Below, in pieces: positions 24,951 to 33,797 of a DNA stretch of 64,000 bases. Below the pieces are notes generated by a model. That model was not told the DNA's origin. It saw only the letters and a list, made by a program, of their open reading frames with translations, and ran no database searches. Numbering within the stretch: position 1 is the stretch's first letter; the number at the start of each line of letters is the position of its first letter. Source of the stretch: Herbaspirillum sp. GW103 (GTDB lineage: Bacteria > Pseudomonadota > Gammaproteobacteria > Burkholderiales > Burkholderiaceae_D); assembly GCF_000261365.1 (NCBI RefSeq), contig NZ_AJVC01000003.1, forward strand, positions 1,612,001-1,676,000, given 5' to 3'. Position numbers and translations under genes: made by a program.

Positions 24951-26258
24951 ATGAGCAAATCCAATCGTATCGCGCTGTTCTCCCTGGGCACGCCCCAGAT
25001 GCGCGCCTTCCATCTGACCTGGATGGCTTTCTTCGTCTGCTTCTTCGCCTGGTTCGCCTGCGCGCCGCTGATGCCGGTCATCAAGGGGGAGCTCCACCTC
25101 ACCCCCGGCCAGATCGCCAACATCAATATCGCGGCGGTGGCCGTGACCATTCTGGTGCGCCTGATCATCGGCCCCATGTGTGACCGCTTCGGGCCGCGCA
25201 AGACCTATACCGGCCTGCTCCTGGTCGGCGCGGTCCCCGTCATCGGCGTGGCCTTCGCGCAGAGCTACGAGAGCTTCCTCTTCTTCCGCCTGCTCATCGG
25301 TGCAGTGGGTGCCAGCTTCGTCATCACCCAATATCACACCTCGGTGATGTTCGCCCCCAACGTGGTCGGCACGGCCAATGCGGCCACGGCCGGCTGGGGC
25401 AATGCGGGCGGTGGCGTGGCGCAGGGCGTCATGCCCCTGCTGATGGCGGCCATGCTGATGCTGGGCGTCTCGCACAGCTGGGGCTGGCGCGCGGCACTGC
25501 TGGTGCCGGGCGTGCTGATGCTGGTAATGGCCGCACTCTACTGGCGCTTTACCCAGGACTGCCCGGAAGGCAACTATGACGATCTGCGCGCCGCCGGCGT
25601 GAGCATCGAAAGCGGCAAGCGCGGCGGCTGGGCCAGCTTCCGCGCGGCCGCTGCCAACTATCGGGTGTGGATGCTCTTCATCACCTACGGCGCCTGCTTC
25701 GGCGTGGAGATCTTCATCCACAACATCGCCGCCATCTACTACGTCGAACATTTCCAGCTCTCGCTGGAGTCGGCCGGCATCGCTGCGGCCAGCTTCGGCC
25801 TGCTGGCGCTGTTTGCCCGTGCCCTGGGCGGCTTCATCTCCGACAAGGTGGCCCTGCGTGGCGGTCTGAACCGCCGTGCCACCCTGCTCTTCGTGATGAT
25901 GCTGGGTGAAGGTCTGGGACTGCTGTGGTTCGCCCATGCCGGCAGCGTGGTGGCGGCGATCATCGCCATGCTGTGCTTCGGACTGTTCACCCACATGGCC
26001 TGCGGCGCGACCTATGCGCTGGTACCTTTCATCGACCGCAAGGCGCTCGGTGGCGTGGCTGGCATCATCGGCGCTGGCGGCAACGTGGGGGCTGTGGCGG
26101 CGGGCTTCCTGATGAAGGGCCTGGGCAATACCCAGCAGACCCTGTCGATGCTGGGCGTGCTGGTGACCATCTCGGCCCTGTGCGCGGTGGCCATCCGCTT
26201 CACCGCCTCGGACAAGCACGGCGATGCCGTCCTGGCCGACAGCAAAGTTGCCGCCTGA
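24951..26258 (+). CDS. MFS nitrate/nitrite transporter (NarK/NasA type)
   Basis: A 435-residue protein with 12 membrane segments. It shows the nitrate-porter motif GWGNAGGGVAQGVMPLL after helix 4 and a second glycine-rich motif (GIIGAGGNVGAVAAGFL) in helix 11, both diagnostic of the NNP family. It brings nitrate into the cell. The frame opens at 24867, but that start would lie within the leader terminator; ATG 24951 follows GGGACC. It is the first gene of the assimilation operon. Confidence 0.92.
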   Translation: MSKSNRIALFSLGTPQMRAFHLTWMAFFVCFFAWFACAPLMPVIKGELHLTPGQIANINIAAVAVTILVRLIIGPMCDRFGPRKTYTGLLLVGAVPVIGVAFAQSYESFLFFRLLIGAVGASFVITQYHTSVMFAPNVVGTANAATAGWGNAGGGVAQGVMPLLMAAMLMLGVSHSWGWRAALLVPGVLMLVMAALYWRFTQDCPEGNYDDLRAAGVSIESGKRGGWASFRAAAANYRVWMLFITYGACFGVEIFIHNIAAIYYVEHFQLSLESAGIAAASFGLLALFARALGGFISDKVALRGGLNRRATLLFVMMLGEGLGLLWFAHAGSVVAAIIAMLCFGLFTHMACGATYALVPFIDRKALGGVAGIIGAGGNVGAVAAGFLMKGLGNTQQTLSMLGVLVTISALCAVAIRFTASDKHGDAVLADSKVAA

Positions 26259-26269
26259 GGAGATACGCC

Positions 26270-28843
26270 ATGAACATCATCGTCATCGGCCACGGCATGG
26301 TCGGCCATAAATTCCTGGAATGCCTGGCCGAGAGCGGCGCGACCGATCTGAAGGTCACCATCCTCTGCGAAGAACCGCGCCCGGCCTACGACCGCGTACA
26401 TCTCTCCGAATTCTTCGCCGGCAAGAGCGCAGAAGACCTGTCACTGGTCGCGCCCGGCTTCTTCGATGCAGGCCGCAGCCCGGTGCAGTTCGATCTCAAG
26501 CTCAATGCCAAGGCCCAGCACATCGACCTGGAACGCAAGCAGGTACTGGTCAACGTGGCTGGTGCAGAAGAGACCTTGTCCTATGACAAACTGGTACTGG
26601 CCACTGGCTCCTACCCCTTCGTGCCGACGGTGGCAGGCAACCAGCGCAAGGACTGCTTCGTCTATCGCACCATCGAAGACCTGGAAGCGATGCTGGAATG
26701 CGGCAACCGTTCGAAGAGCGGCGTGGTCATCGGCGGCGGCCTGCTGGGGCTGGAATGCGCCAAGGCCCTGCGCGACCTGAAGCTGGAAACGCACGTGGTC
26801 GAATTCGCCCCACGCCTCATGGCGGTGCAGGTCGACGAAAGCGGTGGCCGCATCCTGCGCCAGAAGATCGAGGAACTGGGTGTGACGGCCCATACGCAAA
26901 AGAACACGGTCGAGATCGTCGATGGCAAGCAGCACACCCATCGCATGAACTTCGAAGACGGCTCGCACCTGGAAACCGACATGATCGTCTTCTCCGCCGG
27001 CATCCGCCCGCGCGACGAACTGGCGCGCCAGGCCGGCCTGAAGGTGGGCGAGCGTGGCGGCATCGTCATCGACAACAGCTGCCTCACGTCCGACGCGGCC
27101 GTGTATGCCATCGGTGAATGTGCACTGTGGAACGGCAAGATCTTCGGCCTGGTCGCCCCCGGCTACGACATGGCCCGCACCGCCGCCAAACATCTGCTGT
27201 CGCACCGCGATGAAGCGATCGAAGTGCCCGTCTTCAACGGCGCCGACATGAGCACCAAATTGAAACTCATGGGCGTGGACGTGGCCAGCATTGGCGACGC
27301 CCACGGCAAGCAAGCCGGTAGCCGCTCGTATCAGTTCACCGATGAGCGCAAGCAGATCTACAAGAAGATCGTGGTCTCCGAATCCGGCAAGCATTTGCTG
27401 GGCGCGGTGATGGTGGGCGATGCCTCGGAATACGGCACGCTCTTGCAGATGATGCTCAACAAGATCGAGCTGCCGGAGTCGCCCGAATTCCTGATCCTGC
27501 CGCAATCGGACGGCAAGGCCAAGCCGGGCCTGGGCGTGGATGCACTGCCGGAATCGGCGCAGATCTGCTCCTGCAACAACGTCTCCAAGGGCCAGCTGTG
27601 CGCAGCTGTCGCCTCGGGCATCACCACTATCGGCGATCTGAAGGCTTGTACCAAGGCCGGCACCGCCTGCGGCGGCTGCGTGCCCCTGGTCACCCAGGTG
27701 ATGAAGGCCGAGATGAAGAAACAGGGTCTGGCGGTCAACAACCACGTCTGCGAACACTTCCCCTACTCGCGCCAGGAAATCCATCACCTGGTGCGCGTGG
27801 GCCAGATCAAGAGCTTCGATGAACTGCTGACCAGGCATGGCAAGGGTCTGGGTTGCGATGTCTGCAAGCCGATGGTGGCCAATGTGCTGGCTTCGCTGTG
27901 GAACGACTTCGTGCTCAAGAAGGAACACGCGGGACTACAGGATTCCAACGACTACTTCCTCGGCAACATCCAGAAGGATGGCACTTACTCGGTGGTGCCG
28001 CGCATGGCGGGTGGCGAAGTCACGCCCGATGGTCTGATCGCGGTCGGCCAGATCGCCAAGAAATACGGCCTCTACACCAAGATCACCGGCGGGCAGCGCG
28101 TGGACCTGTTCGGTGCCCGCGTGGACCAGTTGCCGGACATCTGGGAAGAACTGATCGCTGCCGGCTTCGAGACCGGCCATGCCTACGGCAAGTCGCTGCG
28201 CACGGTGAAGTCCTGCGTCGGCTCGACCTGGTGCCGCTATGGCGTGGGTGACAGCGTGGGCTTCGCGGTGCGTCTGGAAAACCGCTACAAGGGACTGCGT
28301 TCGCCGCACAAGATCAAGTTCGGCGTCTCCGGCTGCACCCGTGAATGCGCCGAGGCACAAGGCAAGGACGTGGGCATCATCGCCACCGAGAGGGGCTGGA
28401 ATCTCTACGTCTGCGGCAATGGCGGCATGAAACCGCGCCATGCCGAACTGATCGCCTCCGATCTGGATGAAGACACCCTGACACGTTATGTGGACCGTTT
28501 CCTGATGTTCTACGTGCGCACCGCTGACCGCCTGCAACGCACCAGCACCTGGCGCGAGAACCTGGAAGGCGGACTGGACTATCTCAAGAGCGTGGTCATC
28601 GATGACAAGCTGGGCATTGCCGCCGAACTGGAGAGCGAAATGCAGCGCGTGGTCGACACCTACCAGTGCGAATGGAAGAAGGCCGTCACCGATCCGGAAA
28701 CGCGCAAGCGCTTCCGCCACTTCGTCAACAGCAAGGCGGCCGATGGCAACATCAAGTTCGTCGAGGAGCGCGGACAGATCCGTCCGGCCACGGTGGCCGA
28801 GAAGAAGCTGCTCGATATTCCCGTCGTCGCCGAGACCGTGTAA
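26270..28843 (+). CDS. nirB: Assimilatory nitrite reductase [NAD(P)H], large subunit
   Basis: 857 residues, the usual NirB length. Domains in order: FAD/NAD(P)H oxidoreductase (about 1-400; IVIGHGMVGH, IGGGLLGLE), BFD-type [2Fe-2S] region (CSCNNVSKGQLC, then GTACGGC), and nitrite/sulfite reductase ferredoxin-like and siroheme [4Fe-4S] domains. The siroheme cysteines are CVGSTWC and GCTRECAEA, as in E. coli NirB. It reduces nitrite to ammonium in the cytoplasm with six electrons from NAD(P)H. GAGGAG lies 8 bases before the ATG. Confidence 0.96.
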   Translation: MNIIVIGHGMVGHKFLECLAESGATDLKVTILCEEPRPAYDRVHLSEFFAGKSAEDLSLVAPGFFDAGRSPVQFDLKLNAKAQHIDLERKQVLVNVAGAEETLSYDKLVLATGSYPFVPTVAGNQRKDCFVYRTIEDLEAMLECGNRSKSGVVIGGGLLGLECAKALRDLKLETHVVEFAPRLMAVQVDESGGRILRQKIEELGVTAHTQKNTVEIVDGKQHTHRMNFEDGSHLETDMIVFSAGIRPRDELARQAGLKVGERGGIVIDNSCLTSDAAVYAIGECALWNGKIFGLVAPGYDMARTAAKHLLSHRDEAIEVPVFNGADMSTKLKLMGVDVASIGDAHGKQAGSRSYQFTDERKQIYKKIVVSESGKHLLGAVMVGDASEYGTLLQMMLNKIELPESPEFLILPQSDGKAKPGLGVDALPESAQICSCNNVSKGQLCAAVASGITTIGDLKACTKAGTACGGCVPLVTQVMKAEMKKQGLAVNNHVCEHFPYSRQEIHHLVRVGQIKSFDELLTRHGKGLGCDVCKPMVANVLASLWNDFVLKKEHAGLQDSNDYFLGNIQKDGTYSVVPRMAGGEVTPDGLIAVGQIAKKYGLYTKITGGQRVDLFGARVDQLPDIWEELIAAGFETGHAYGKSLRTVKSCVGSTWCRYGVGDSVGFAVRLENRYKGLRSPHKIKFGVSGCTRECAEAQGKDVGIIATERGWNLYVCGNGGMKPRHAELIASDLDEDTLTRYVDRFLMFYVRTADRLQRTSTWRENLEGGLDYLKSVVIDDKLGIAAELESEMQRVVDTYQCEWKKAVTDPETRKRFRHFVNSKAADGNIKFVEERGQIRPATVAEKKLLDIPVVAETV

Positions 28844-28856
28844 GAAGGAGCCCCGC

Positions 28857-29219
28857 ATGCACAGCGACCAACAAATCAAGCAATGGACTCCGGTCTGCGA
28901 ACTGGCCGAGATCGTCCCCAACACCGGTGTGGCCGCGCTGATCGGTGACCAGCAGGTGGCCATCTTCCATGTCATCGACCGCAGCCAGGGCCAGGCGCAA
29001 CCGCGCGTCTTCGCCATCGGCAACTATGATCCCAATGCGCAGGCCGCCGTGCTCTCGCGCGGGCTGGTGGGCAATCTGGGCGAACGCATCGTGGTGGCCT
29101 CGCCCATCTACAAGCATCATTTTGACCTGACCACCGGCCAGTGCCTGGAAGAACCCGCCCACTCGGTGCCGGCCTGGCCGGCGCGCATCGATGGCGGCAA
29201 AGTCTGGATCGGTGGCTGA
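28857..29219 (+). CDS. nirD: Nitrite reductase small subunit
   Basis: A 120-residue protein with the NirD/Rieske-like fold (WTPVCELAEIVPNTGVAALI, YKHHFDLTTGQCLEEP). The Rieske Cys/His ligands are absent, as normal for NirD, so it carries no cluster and serves as the structural partner of NirB. Its ribosome binding site AAGAAGGAG precedes the ATG, and it follows nirB by 13 bases. Confidence 0.95.
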   Translation: MHSDQQIKQWTPVCELAEIVPNTGVAALIGDQQVAIFHVIDRSQGQAQPRVFAIGNYDPNAQAAVLSRGLVGNLGERIVVASPIYKHHFDLTTGQCLEEPAHSVPAWPARIDGGKVWIGG

Positions 29220-29220
29220 G

Positions 29221-30462
29221 ATGGTGACCGCGGCCGACAACACGCAAGCCAGGCCCTCGCTGGTGGTGGTCGGCAATGGCATGGCCGGCATGCGCACGGT
29301 GGAGGAATTGTTGAAGCTGGCGCCGGACCTCTACGACATCACCGTCTTCGGCGCCGAGCCGCACGGCAACTACAACCGCATCATGCTCTCGCCGGTGCTG
29401 GCCGGTGACAAGAGCATCGATGACATCATGCTCAACCCGCGCGCCTGGTACGAGGACAACGGCATCACCCTGCATGCGGGCGATCCCGTCATCCAGATCG
29501 ACCGCCGCCAGCGCACCGTCCACGCGCAATCTGGCCTCACGGTGAAATACGACCGCCTGCTGCTGGCGACCGGCTCCACGCCGTTCATCATTCCGGTGCC
29601 GGGCCATCAATTGCCGGGCGTGATCGCCTTCCGCGACATTCAGGACGTGGACATCATGCTGCAAGCGGCGCGCACGCACCGTCATGCGGTAGTGATCGGC
29701 GGCGGCCTGCTGGGACTGGAAGCGGCCAATGGCCTGATGCGCCAGGGCATGGACGTGACCGTGGTGCACGTCACCGATGCGCTGATGAACCAGCAACTGG
29801 ACAAGCCCGCCGCCGCCCTGCTGAAGAAGGCACTGGAAGACAAGGGCCTGCGCTTCCTGCTCAATGCCCATACCGAAGAAATCGTCGGCCCGGATCGCGT
29901 GAGCGCAGTGCGTTTCAAGGATGGCAGCAGCATTCCCGCCGACCTGGTGGTGATGACAGCGGGCGTGCGCCCCAACATTGCGCTAGCCAAATCGGCAGGC
30001 TTGCACTGTGAACGCGCCATCATCGTCGACGATACCCTGCAAACCTATGACCCGCGCATCTATGCCGTGGGCGAATGCGTGCAGCACCGCAAGGCCACCT
30101 TCGGACTGGTAGCGCCGATCTGGGATCAGGCCCGTGTCTGTGGTGCACATCTGGCCGGGGCCGGTCATCGCCGCTATGTGCAGCAGGCCACGGCGACCAA
30201 GCTCAAGGTCACGGGGGTGGACCTCTATTCGGCGGGTGATTTCATCGGCGGTGAGGATACCGAAGACCTGGTGGTACGCGATCCGCGCCGCGGCATCTAC
30301 AAGCGCCTGGTATTGCGCGGCTCGCGGCTGGTCGGCGCGGTGCTGTACGGCGATGTCAAGGATGGCCCGTGGTACTTCGACCTGATCCAGAGTGGCCGCG
30401 ACATCAGCGCCTTCCGGCGCGAACTGCCCTTCGGACAGGCCATGTGCCAGCATGCGGCCTAG
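29221..30462 (+). CDS. FAD-dependent NAD(P)H oxidoreductase (nitrate reductase electron donor type)
   Basis: About 413 residues. It is a paralogue of the N-terminal NirB reductase domain, with an FAD-binding GNGMAGMRTVEELL motif, NAD-binding VIGGGLLGLEAANGL, and the FAD motif PRIYAVGECVQHR. It sits between nirD and nasA and most likely passes electrons from NADH to the nitrate reductase, a job done by NasB/NasC-type reductases elsewhere. ATG 29221 starts one base after the nirD stop. An alternative ATG at 29191 would overlap nirD by 29 bases. Confidence 0.88.
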   Translation: MVTAADNTQARPSLVVVGNGMAGMRTVEELLKLAPDLYDITVFGAEPHGNYNRIMLSPVLAGDKSIDDIMLNPRAWYEDNGITLHAGDPVIQIDRRQRTVHAQSGLTVKYDRLLLATGSTPFIIPVPGHQLPGVIAFRDIQDVDIMLQAARTHRHAVVIGGGLLGLEAANGLMRQGMDVTVVHVTDALMNQQLDKPAAALLKKALEDKGLRFLLNAHTEEIVGPDRVSAVRFKDGSSIPADLVVMTAGVRPNIALAKSAGLHCERAIIVDDTLQTYDPRIYAVGECVQHRKATFGLVAPIWDQARVCGAHLAGAGHRRYVQQATATKLKVTGVDLYSAGDFIGGEDTEDLVVRDPRRGIYKRLVLRGSRLVGAVLYGDVKDGPWYFDLIQSGRDISAFRRELPFGQAMCQHAA

Positions 30463-30502
30463 CCATCAGGCTACCGACGGCAATCAGTAACAAAGGATAC
30501 CA

Positions 30503-33271
30503 ATGAATCTTGCACAGACTCCGCTGGCCCTGGCCGTGGCCACCACCTCGACGACCTGCCCCTACTGCGGGGTGGGCTGCGGCGTGACGGCTGCGCTCAA
30601 GGACGATGGGCGCATCGGCGTGCAGGGCGACGTGCAGCATCCGGCCAACTTCGGCCGCCTCTGCGTGAAGGGATCGGCCCTGGCGGAAACGGTGGATCTG
30701 GATGGCCGCCTGCTGCATCCGCAAGTGCGCGATGCGCAAGGCGCATTGCAGCAGGTCTCCTGGGATCAGGCGCTGGAGCAGGTGGCGAGCAAGTTCTCAG
30801 CCGTCATCGCCGAACATGGTCCGGATGCGGTCGCACTGTATGTCTCGGGACAATTGCTGACCGAGGACTACTACATCGCCAACAAGCTCATGAAGGGCTA
30901 CATCGGCAGCGCCAACATCGATACCAATTCGCGCCTGTGCATGTCCTCGGCGGTAGCCGGCCACAAGCGCGCCTTCGGTGAAGACCTGGTGCCGGTCTGC
31001 TATGAAGACCTGGAACTGGCCGACCTGATCGTGCTGGTCGGTTCCAATGCGGCGTGGTGCCATCCCATCCTCTTCCAGCGCATCGCCAGGCTCAAGGAAA
31101 CCAGGCCGTCCATGCGCCTGATCGTGATCGACCCGCGCCGCACCGCGACCTGCGAGCTGGCGGACCTGCACCTGCCGGTCAAGGCAGGCACCGATGTGTG
31201 GCTCTTCAATGGCCTGATGAGCTATCTGGCCCATCGCGGCCTGCGTGACAACGCCTTCATCGCTGCGCATACGAACGGCTTTGACGAGGCACTGGCGGTA
31301 GCCGATGCCGACTGCGCCGATCCCGCCACGGTAGCGCGTCTGTGCAAGGTGGATCTGCAAGACCTGCTGGCCTTCTACGAAGCCTTTGCCGAGACCGAGA
31401 AAGTCGTCACCGGTTTTTCCATGGGCGTGAACCAGTCCTCGGTGGGCACCGACAAGGTCAACAGCATCATCAACTGCCACCTGGCCACGGGCCGCATCGG
31501 CAAGCCGGGCACGGGGCCGTTCTCCATCACCGGACAGCCCAATGCCATGGGCGGACGCGAGGTCGGTGGCCTGGCCAACATGCTGGCCGCACACATGGAT
31601 CTGGATCAGCCCCTGCATCGCGAGATCGTGCAGGATTTCTGGCAATCCCCGCGCATCGCGGACAAGCCGGGCCTCAAGGCCGTGGACATGTTCCGCGCCA
31701 TCGAGGAGGGTCACATCAAGGCGGTGTGGATCATGGCCACCAATCCGCTGGTGAGCCTGCCTGATGCCGACCTGGTGCAACGCGCGCTGCAGAAATGCGA
31801 GCTGGTGGTGTCTTCCGACGTCGTCATGCAGACCGATACCAATGCGCTGGCCCACGTGCTGCTGCCGGCACTGGCCTGGGGCGAGAAGGACGGCACGGTC
31901 ACCAATTCCGAGCGCCGCATTTCAAGGCAGCGCGCTTTCCTCACCGCACCGGGTCAAGCCCGCGGTGACTGGCAGATCATCTGCGAGGTCGCACGACGCA
32001 TGGGCTTTGCGGGATTTGATTTCGACGGCCCGCATGCGATCTTCGATGAACATGCGCGGCTCTCCGCCCATCGCAATGGCGAGACCGATGGCGGGCGTGC
32101 ACGGCGTGTCTTCAACCTGTCCGGCCTGACCGGCATGGACAAGGCTGCGTATGACGCCATGGCACCGATCCAGTGGCCGGTGCAGCGTTTGTCCGATGGC
32201 AGCGTGAGCGGCACGGCGCGCGTCTTGCAGGATCATCGTTTCTCGCACGCCGATGGGCGTGCGCGTTTTGTACCGACCGCGCCGCGCGCGCCGGGGCATG
32301 CGCCCTGCGAGGATTACCCGCTGATCCTCAACACCGGTCGTGTGCGCGACCACTGGCATACCATGACGCGCACCGGCAAGTCGGCCACGCTGGCCAGCCA
32401 TATTCCTGAATCCTTCATCGACATCCACCCGCAAGATGCGCTGCTGTATGGCGTGCGTGAAGGTGGCCTGGCGCGCATCAGCAGTCGCTGGGGCGCGATG
32501 GTGGCGCGCGTGCAGCATGGCGGCGGCATTCCGCGTGGCAATGTGTTCGTGCCCATCCACTGGAACGGGCAATCGGCCTCCGATGCGCGCGTGGGTGCGG
32601 TGGTCAATCCGGTGGTCGACCCGGTCTCGGGCGAACCGGAGTTCAAGCACACGCCGGTAGCAATCGAGGAATTCCGCGTGGGCTGGCATGGTTTCATTCT
32701 CACCCGCCATGCGCTGGACCTGGACGACATTACGCATTGGACGCGCGTACAGGGCCGCGACTTTGTGCGATATGAACTGGCCGGACGCAATCACATCAGC
32801 GACCACACGGCCTGGGCGCGCGCACTGCTGGGTGTGCAGGCCGATGATGCGGACTGGCTGGAGTATGAAGATTTGAGCGACGGCAGCTATCGCGCGGTCC
32901 ACGTAGTGGAGGATCGCATCGACATGTGCCTGTTCATGTCGGCGCGACCTGACCTGCCCTCGCGCTCGTGGCTGGCGGGGCTCTTTGCCAAGGAGAAACT
33001 GGGAGAAGCGGACCGCGTCGGCCTGCTGGTAGGCCAGCCCATCGAGAAAGGTGCCGATACCGGACCGACCGTGTGTTCCTGCTTTGGCGTGGGACGCAAC
33101 ACCATCTGCAACGCCATCCGCGCGCAGGGCCTGAGCGAAGTGAGCCAGGTGACGGCCTGCCTGAAGGCGGGCGGCAATTGTGGCTCGTGCGTGCCGGAGA
33201 TCAAGAAGCTGATGGTGGAGATCAAGGTAGTGGCCGAGGCCGAAGCACGGGAGCGTGAGACGGCGGCCTAG
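30503..33271 (+). CDS. nasA: Assimilatory nitrate reductase, catalytic subunit
   Basis: A 922-residue molybdopterin oxidoreductase. The N-terminal [4Fe-4S] ligands are C19-x2-C22-x3-C26 and C54 (CPYCGVGC, LCVKG). The bis-MGD domains follow (TNSRLCMSSAVAGHKRAFGE, IVIDPRRT, GQPNAMGGREVGGL; C-terminal cap NTGRVRDHWHTMTRTGK). An additional C-terminal BFD-type [2Fe-2S] domain (VCSCFGVGRNTICNAI and GGNCGSCVPEIKKL) is present, as in Klebsiella NasA, and accepts electrons from the reductase. It has no Tat signal, so it is a cytoplasmic assimilatory enzyme reducing nitrate to nitrite. It is the last gene of the operon. Confidence 0.95.
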   Translation: MNLAQTPLALAVATTSTTCPYCGVGCGVTAALKDDGRIGVQGDVQHPANFGRLCVKGSALAETVDLDGRLLHPQVRDAQGALQQVSWDQALEQVASKFSAVIAEHGPDAVALYVSGQLLTEDYYIANKLMKGYIGSANIDTNSRLCMSSAVAGHKRAFGEDLVPVCYEDLELADLIVLVGSNAAWCHPILFQRIARLKETRPSMRLIVIDPRRTATCELADLHLPVKAGTDVWLFNGLMSYLAHRGLRDNAFIAAHTNGFDEALAVADADCADPATVARLCKVDLQDLLAFYEAFAETEKVVTGFSMGVNQSSVGTDKVNSIINCHLATGRIGKPGTGPFSITGQPNAMGGREVGGLANMLAAHMDLDQPLHREIVQDFWQSPRIADKPGLKAVDMFRAIEEGHIKAVWIMATNPLVSLPDADLVQRALQKCELVVSSDVVMQTDTNALAHVLLPALAWGEKDGTVTNSERRISRQRAFLTAPGQARGDWQIICEVARRMGFAGFDFDGPHAIFDEHARLSAHRNGETDGGRARRVFNLSGLTGMDKAAYDAMAPIQWPVQRLSDGSVSGTARVLQDHRFSHADGRARFVPTAPRAPGHAPCEDYPLILNTGRVRDHWHTMTRTGKSATLASHIPESFIDIHPQDALLYGVREGGLARISSRWGAMVARVQHGGGIPRGNVFVPIHWNGQSASDARVGAVVNPVVDPVSGEPEFKHTPVAIEEFRVGWHGFILTRHALDLDDITHWTRVQGRDFVRYELAGRNHISDHTAWARALLGVQADDADWLEYEDLSDGSYRAVHVVEDRIDMCLFMSARPDLPSRSWLAGLFAKEKLGEADRVGLLVGQPIEKGADTGPTVCSCFGVGRNTICNAIRAQGLSEVSQVTACLKAGGNCGSCVPEIKKLMVEIKVVAEAEARERETAA

Positions 33272-33299
33272 GGCCTGGCAGCGTGGATTACGATGTTTG

Positions 33300-33329
33300 T
33301 TGACCGTTTGCAAGGGATGCTGCTATTAT
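33300..33329 (+). promoter_or_regulatory. Promoter of tRNA-Pro
   Basis: TTGACC (33300-33305), an 18-base spacer and TATTAT (33324-33329), ten bases before the mature tRNA. A good sigma-70-type match. Confidence 0.75.
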
Positions 33330-33338
33330 CTCGCTTCT

Positions 33339-33415
33339 CGGAGTGTAGCGCAGCCCGGTAGCGCACCTGGTTTGGGACCAGGGGGTCCAAGGTTCGAATC
33401 CTTGTACTCCGACCA
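33339..33415 (+). tRNA. tRNA-Pro (anticodon TGG)
   Basis: 77 nt with CCA encoded. The acceptor CGGAGTG pairs with TACTCCG (one G-U pair), the anticodon loop is TTTGGGA with TGG at 33373-33375, and the T-loop is GTTCGAATC. Confidence 0.97.
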
Positions 33416-33421
33416 CTCATC

Positions 33422-33456
33422 AAAAACGGGCTGTCGTGGACAGCCCGTTTTCTTTT
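33422..33456 (+). terminator. Intrinsic terminator after tRNA-Pro
   Basis: The stem AACGGGCTGTC / GACAGCCCGTT has a 3-base loop and is followed by TTCTTTT. Confidence 0.85.
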
Positions 33457-33511
33457 CTGGATCGTTGACGGTAGCGCATTGGCGCGGCATCACACCGTCA
33501 GCCACGCCGAA

Positions 33512-33588
33512 CTGCCCTTAGCTCAACTGGATAGAGCAATGGCCTTCTAAGCCATAGGTCGGGGGTTCGAGTCCCTCAGGGCAGGCCA
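33512..33588 (+). tRNA. tRNA-Arg (anticodon TCT)
   Basis: 77 nt with CCA encoded. The acceptor CTGCCCT pairs perfectly with AGGGCAG, the anticodon loop CTTCTAA has TCT at 33546-33548, and the T-loop is GTTCGAGTC. It reads AGA/AGG codons, which are rare in this genome. Confidence 0.96.
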
Positions 33589-33759
33589 CATTTCCCGGCA
33601 TTTTCATTGCAGCACACGCAACCGCGGCGCTCAGGATCAGTGGTGACCGCCTGATCTGTATCGACCATCAATGCAATGGCAGGCAATGACTGACCACCAG
33701 CCACCATTGTTCAGCGATCCCAAAGAAATGAGCTCGCTGATTCCGCATTGAAGAACAGC

Positions 33760-33797
33760 AAGACAAGAGGGACGCCACGCTGCGTCCCTCTTGTCTT
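33760..33797. terminator. Bidirectional terminator, tRNA-Arg / chemoreceptor
   Basis: A long perfect stem (33760-33775 with 33782-33797, AAGACAAGAGGGACGC / GCGTCCCTCTTGTCTT). It lies right at the chemoreceptor stop codon and about 170 bases after tRNA-Arg. The A/T-rich ends suit termination in both directions. Confidence 0.75.
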
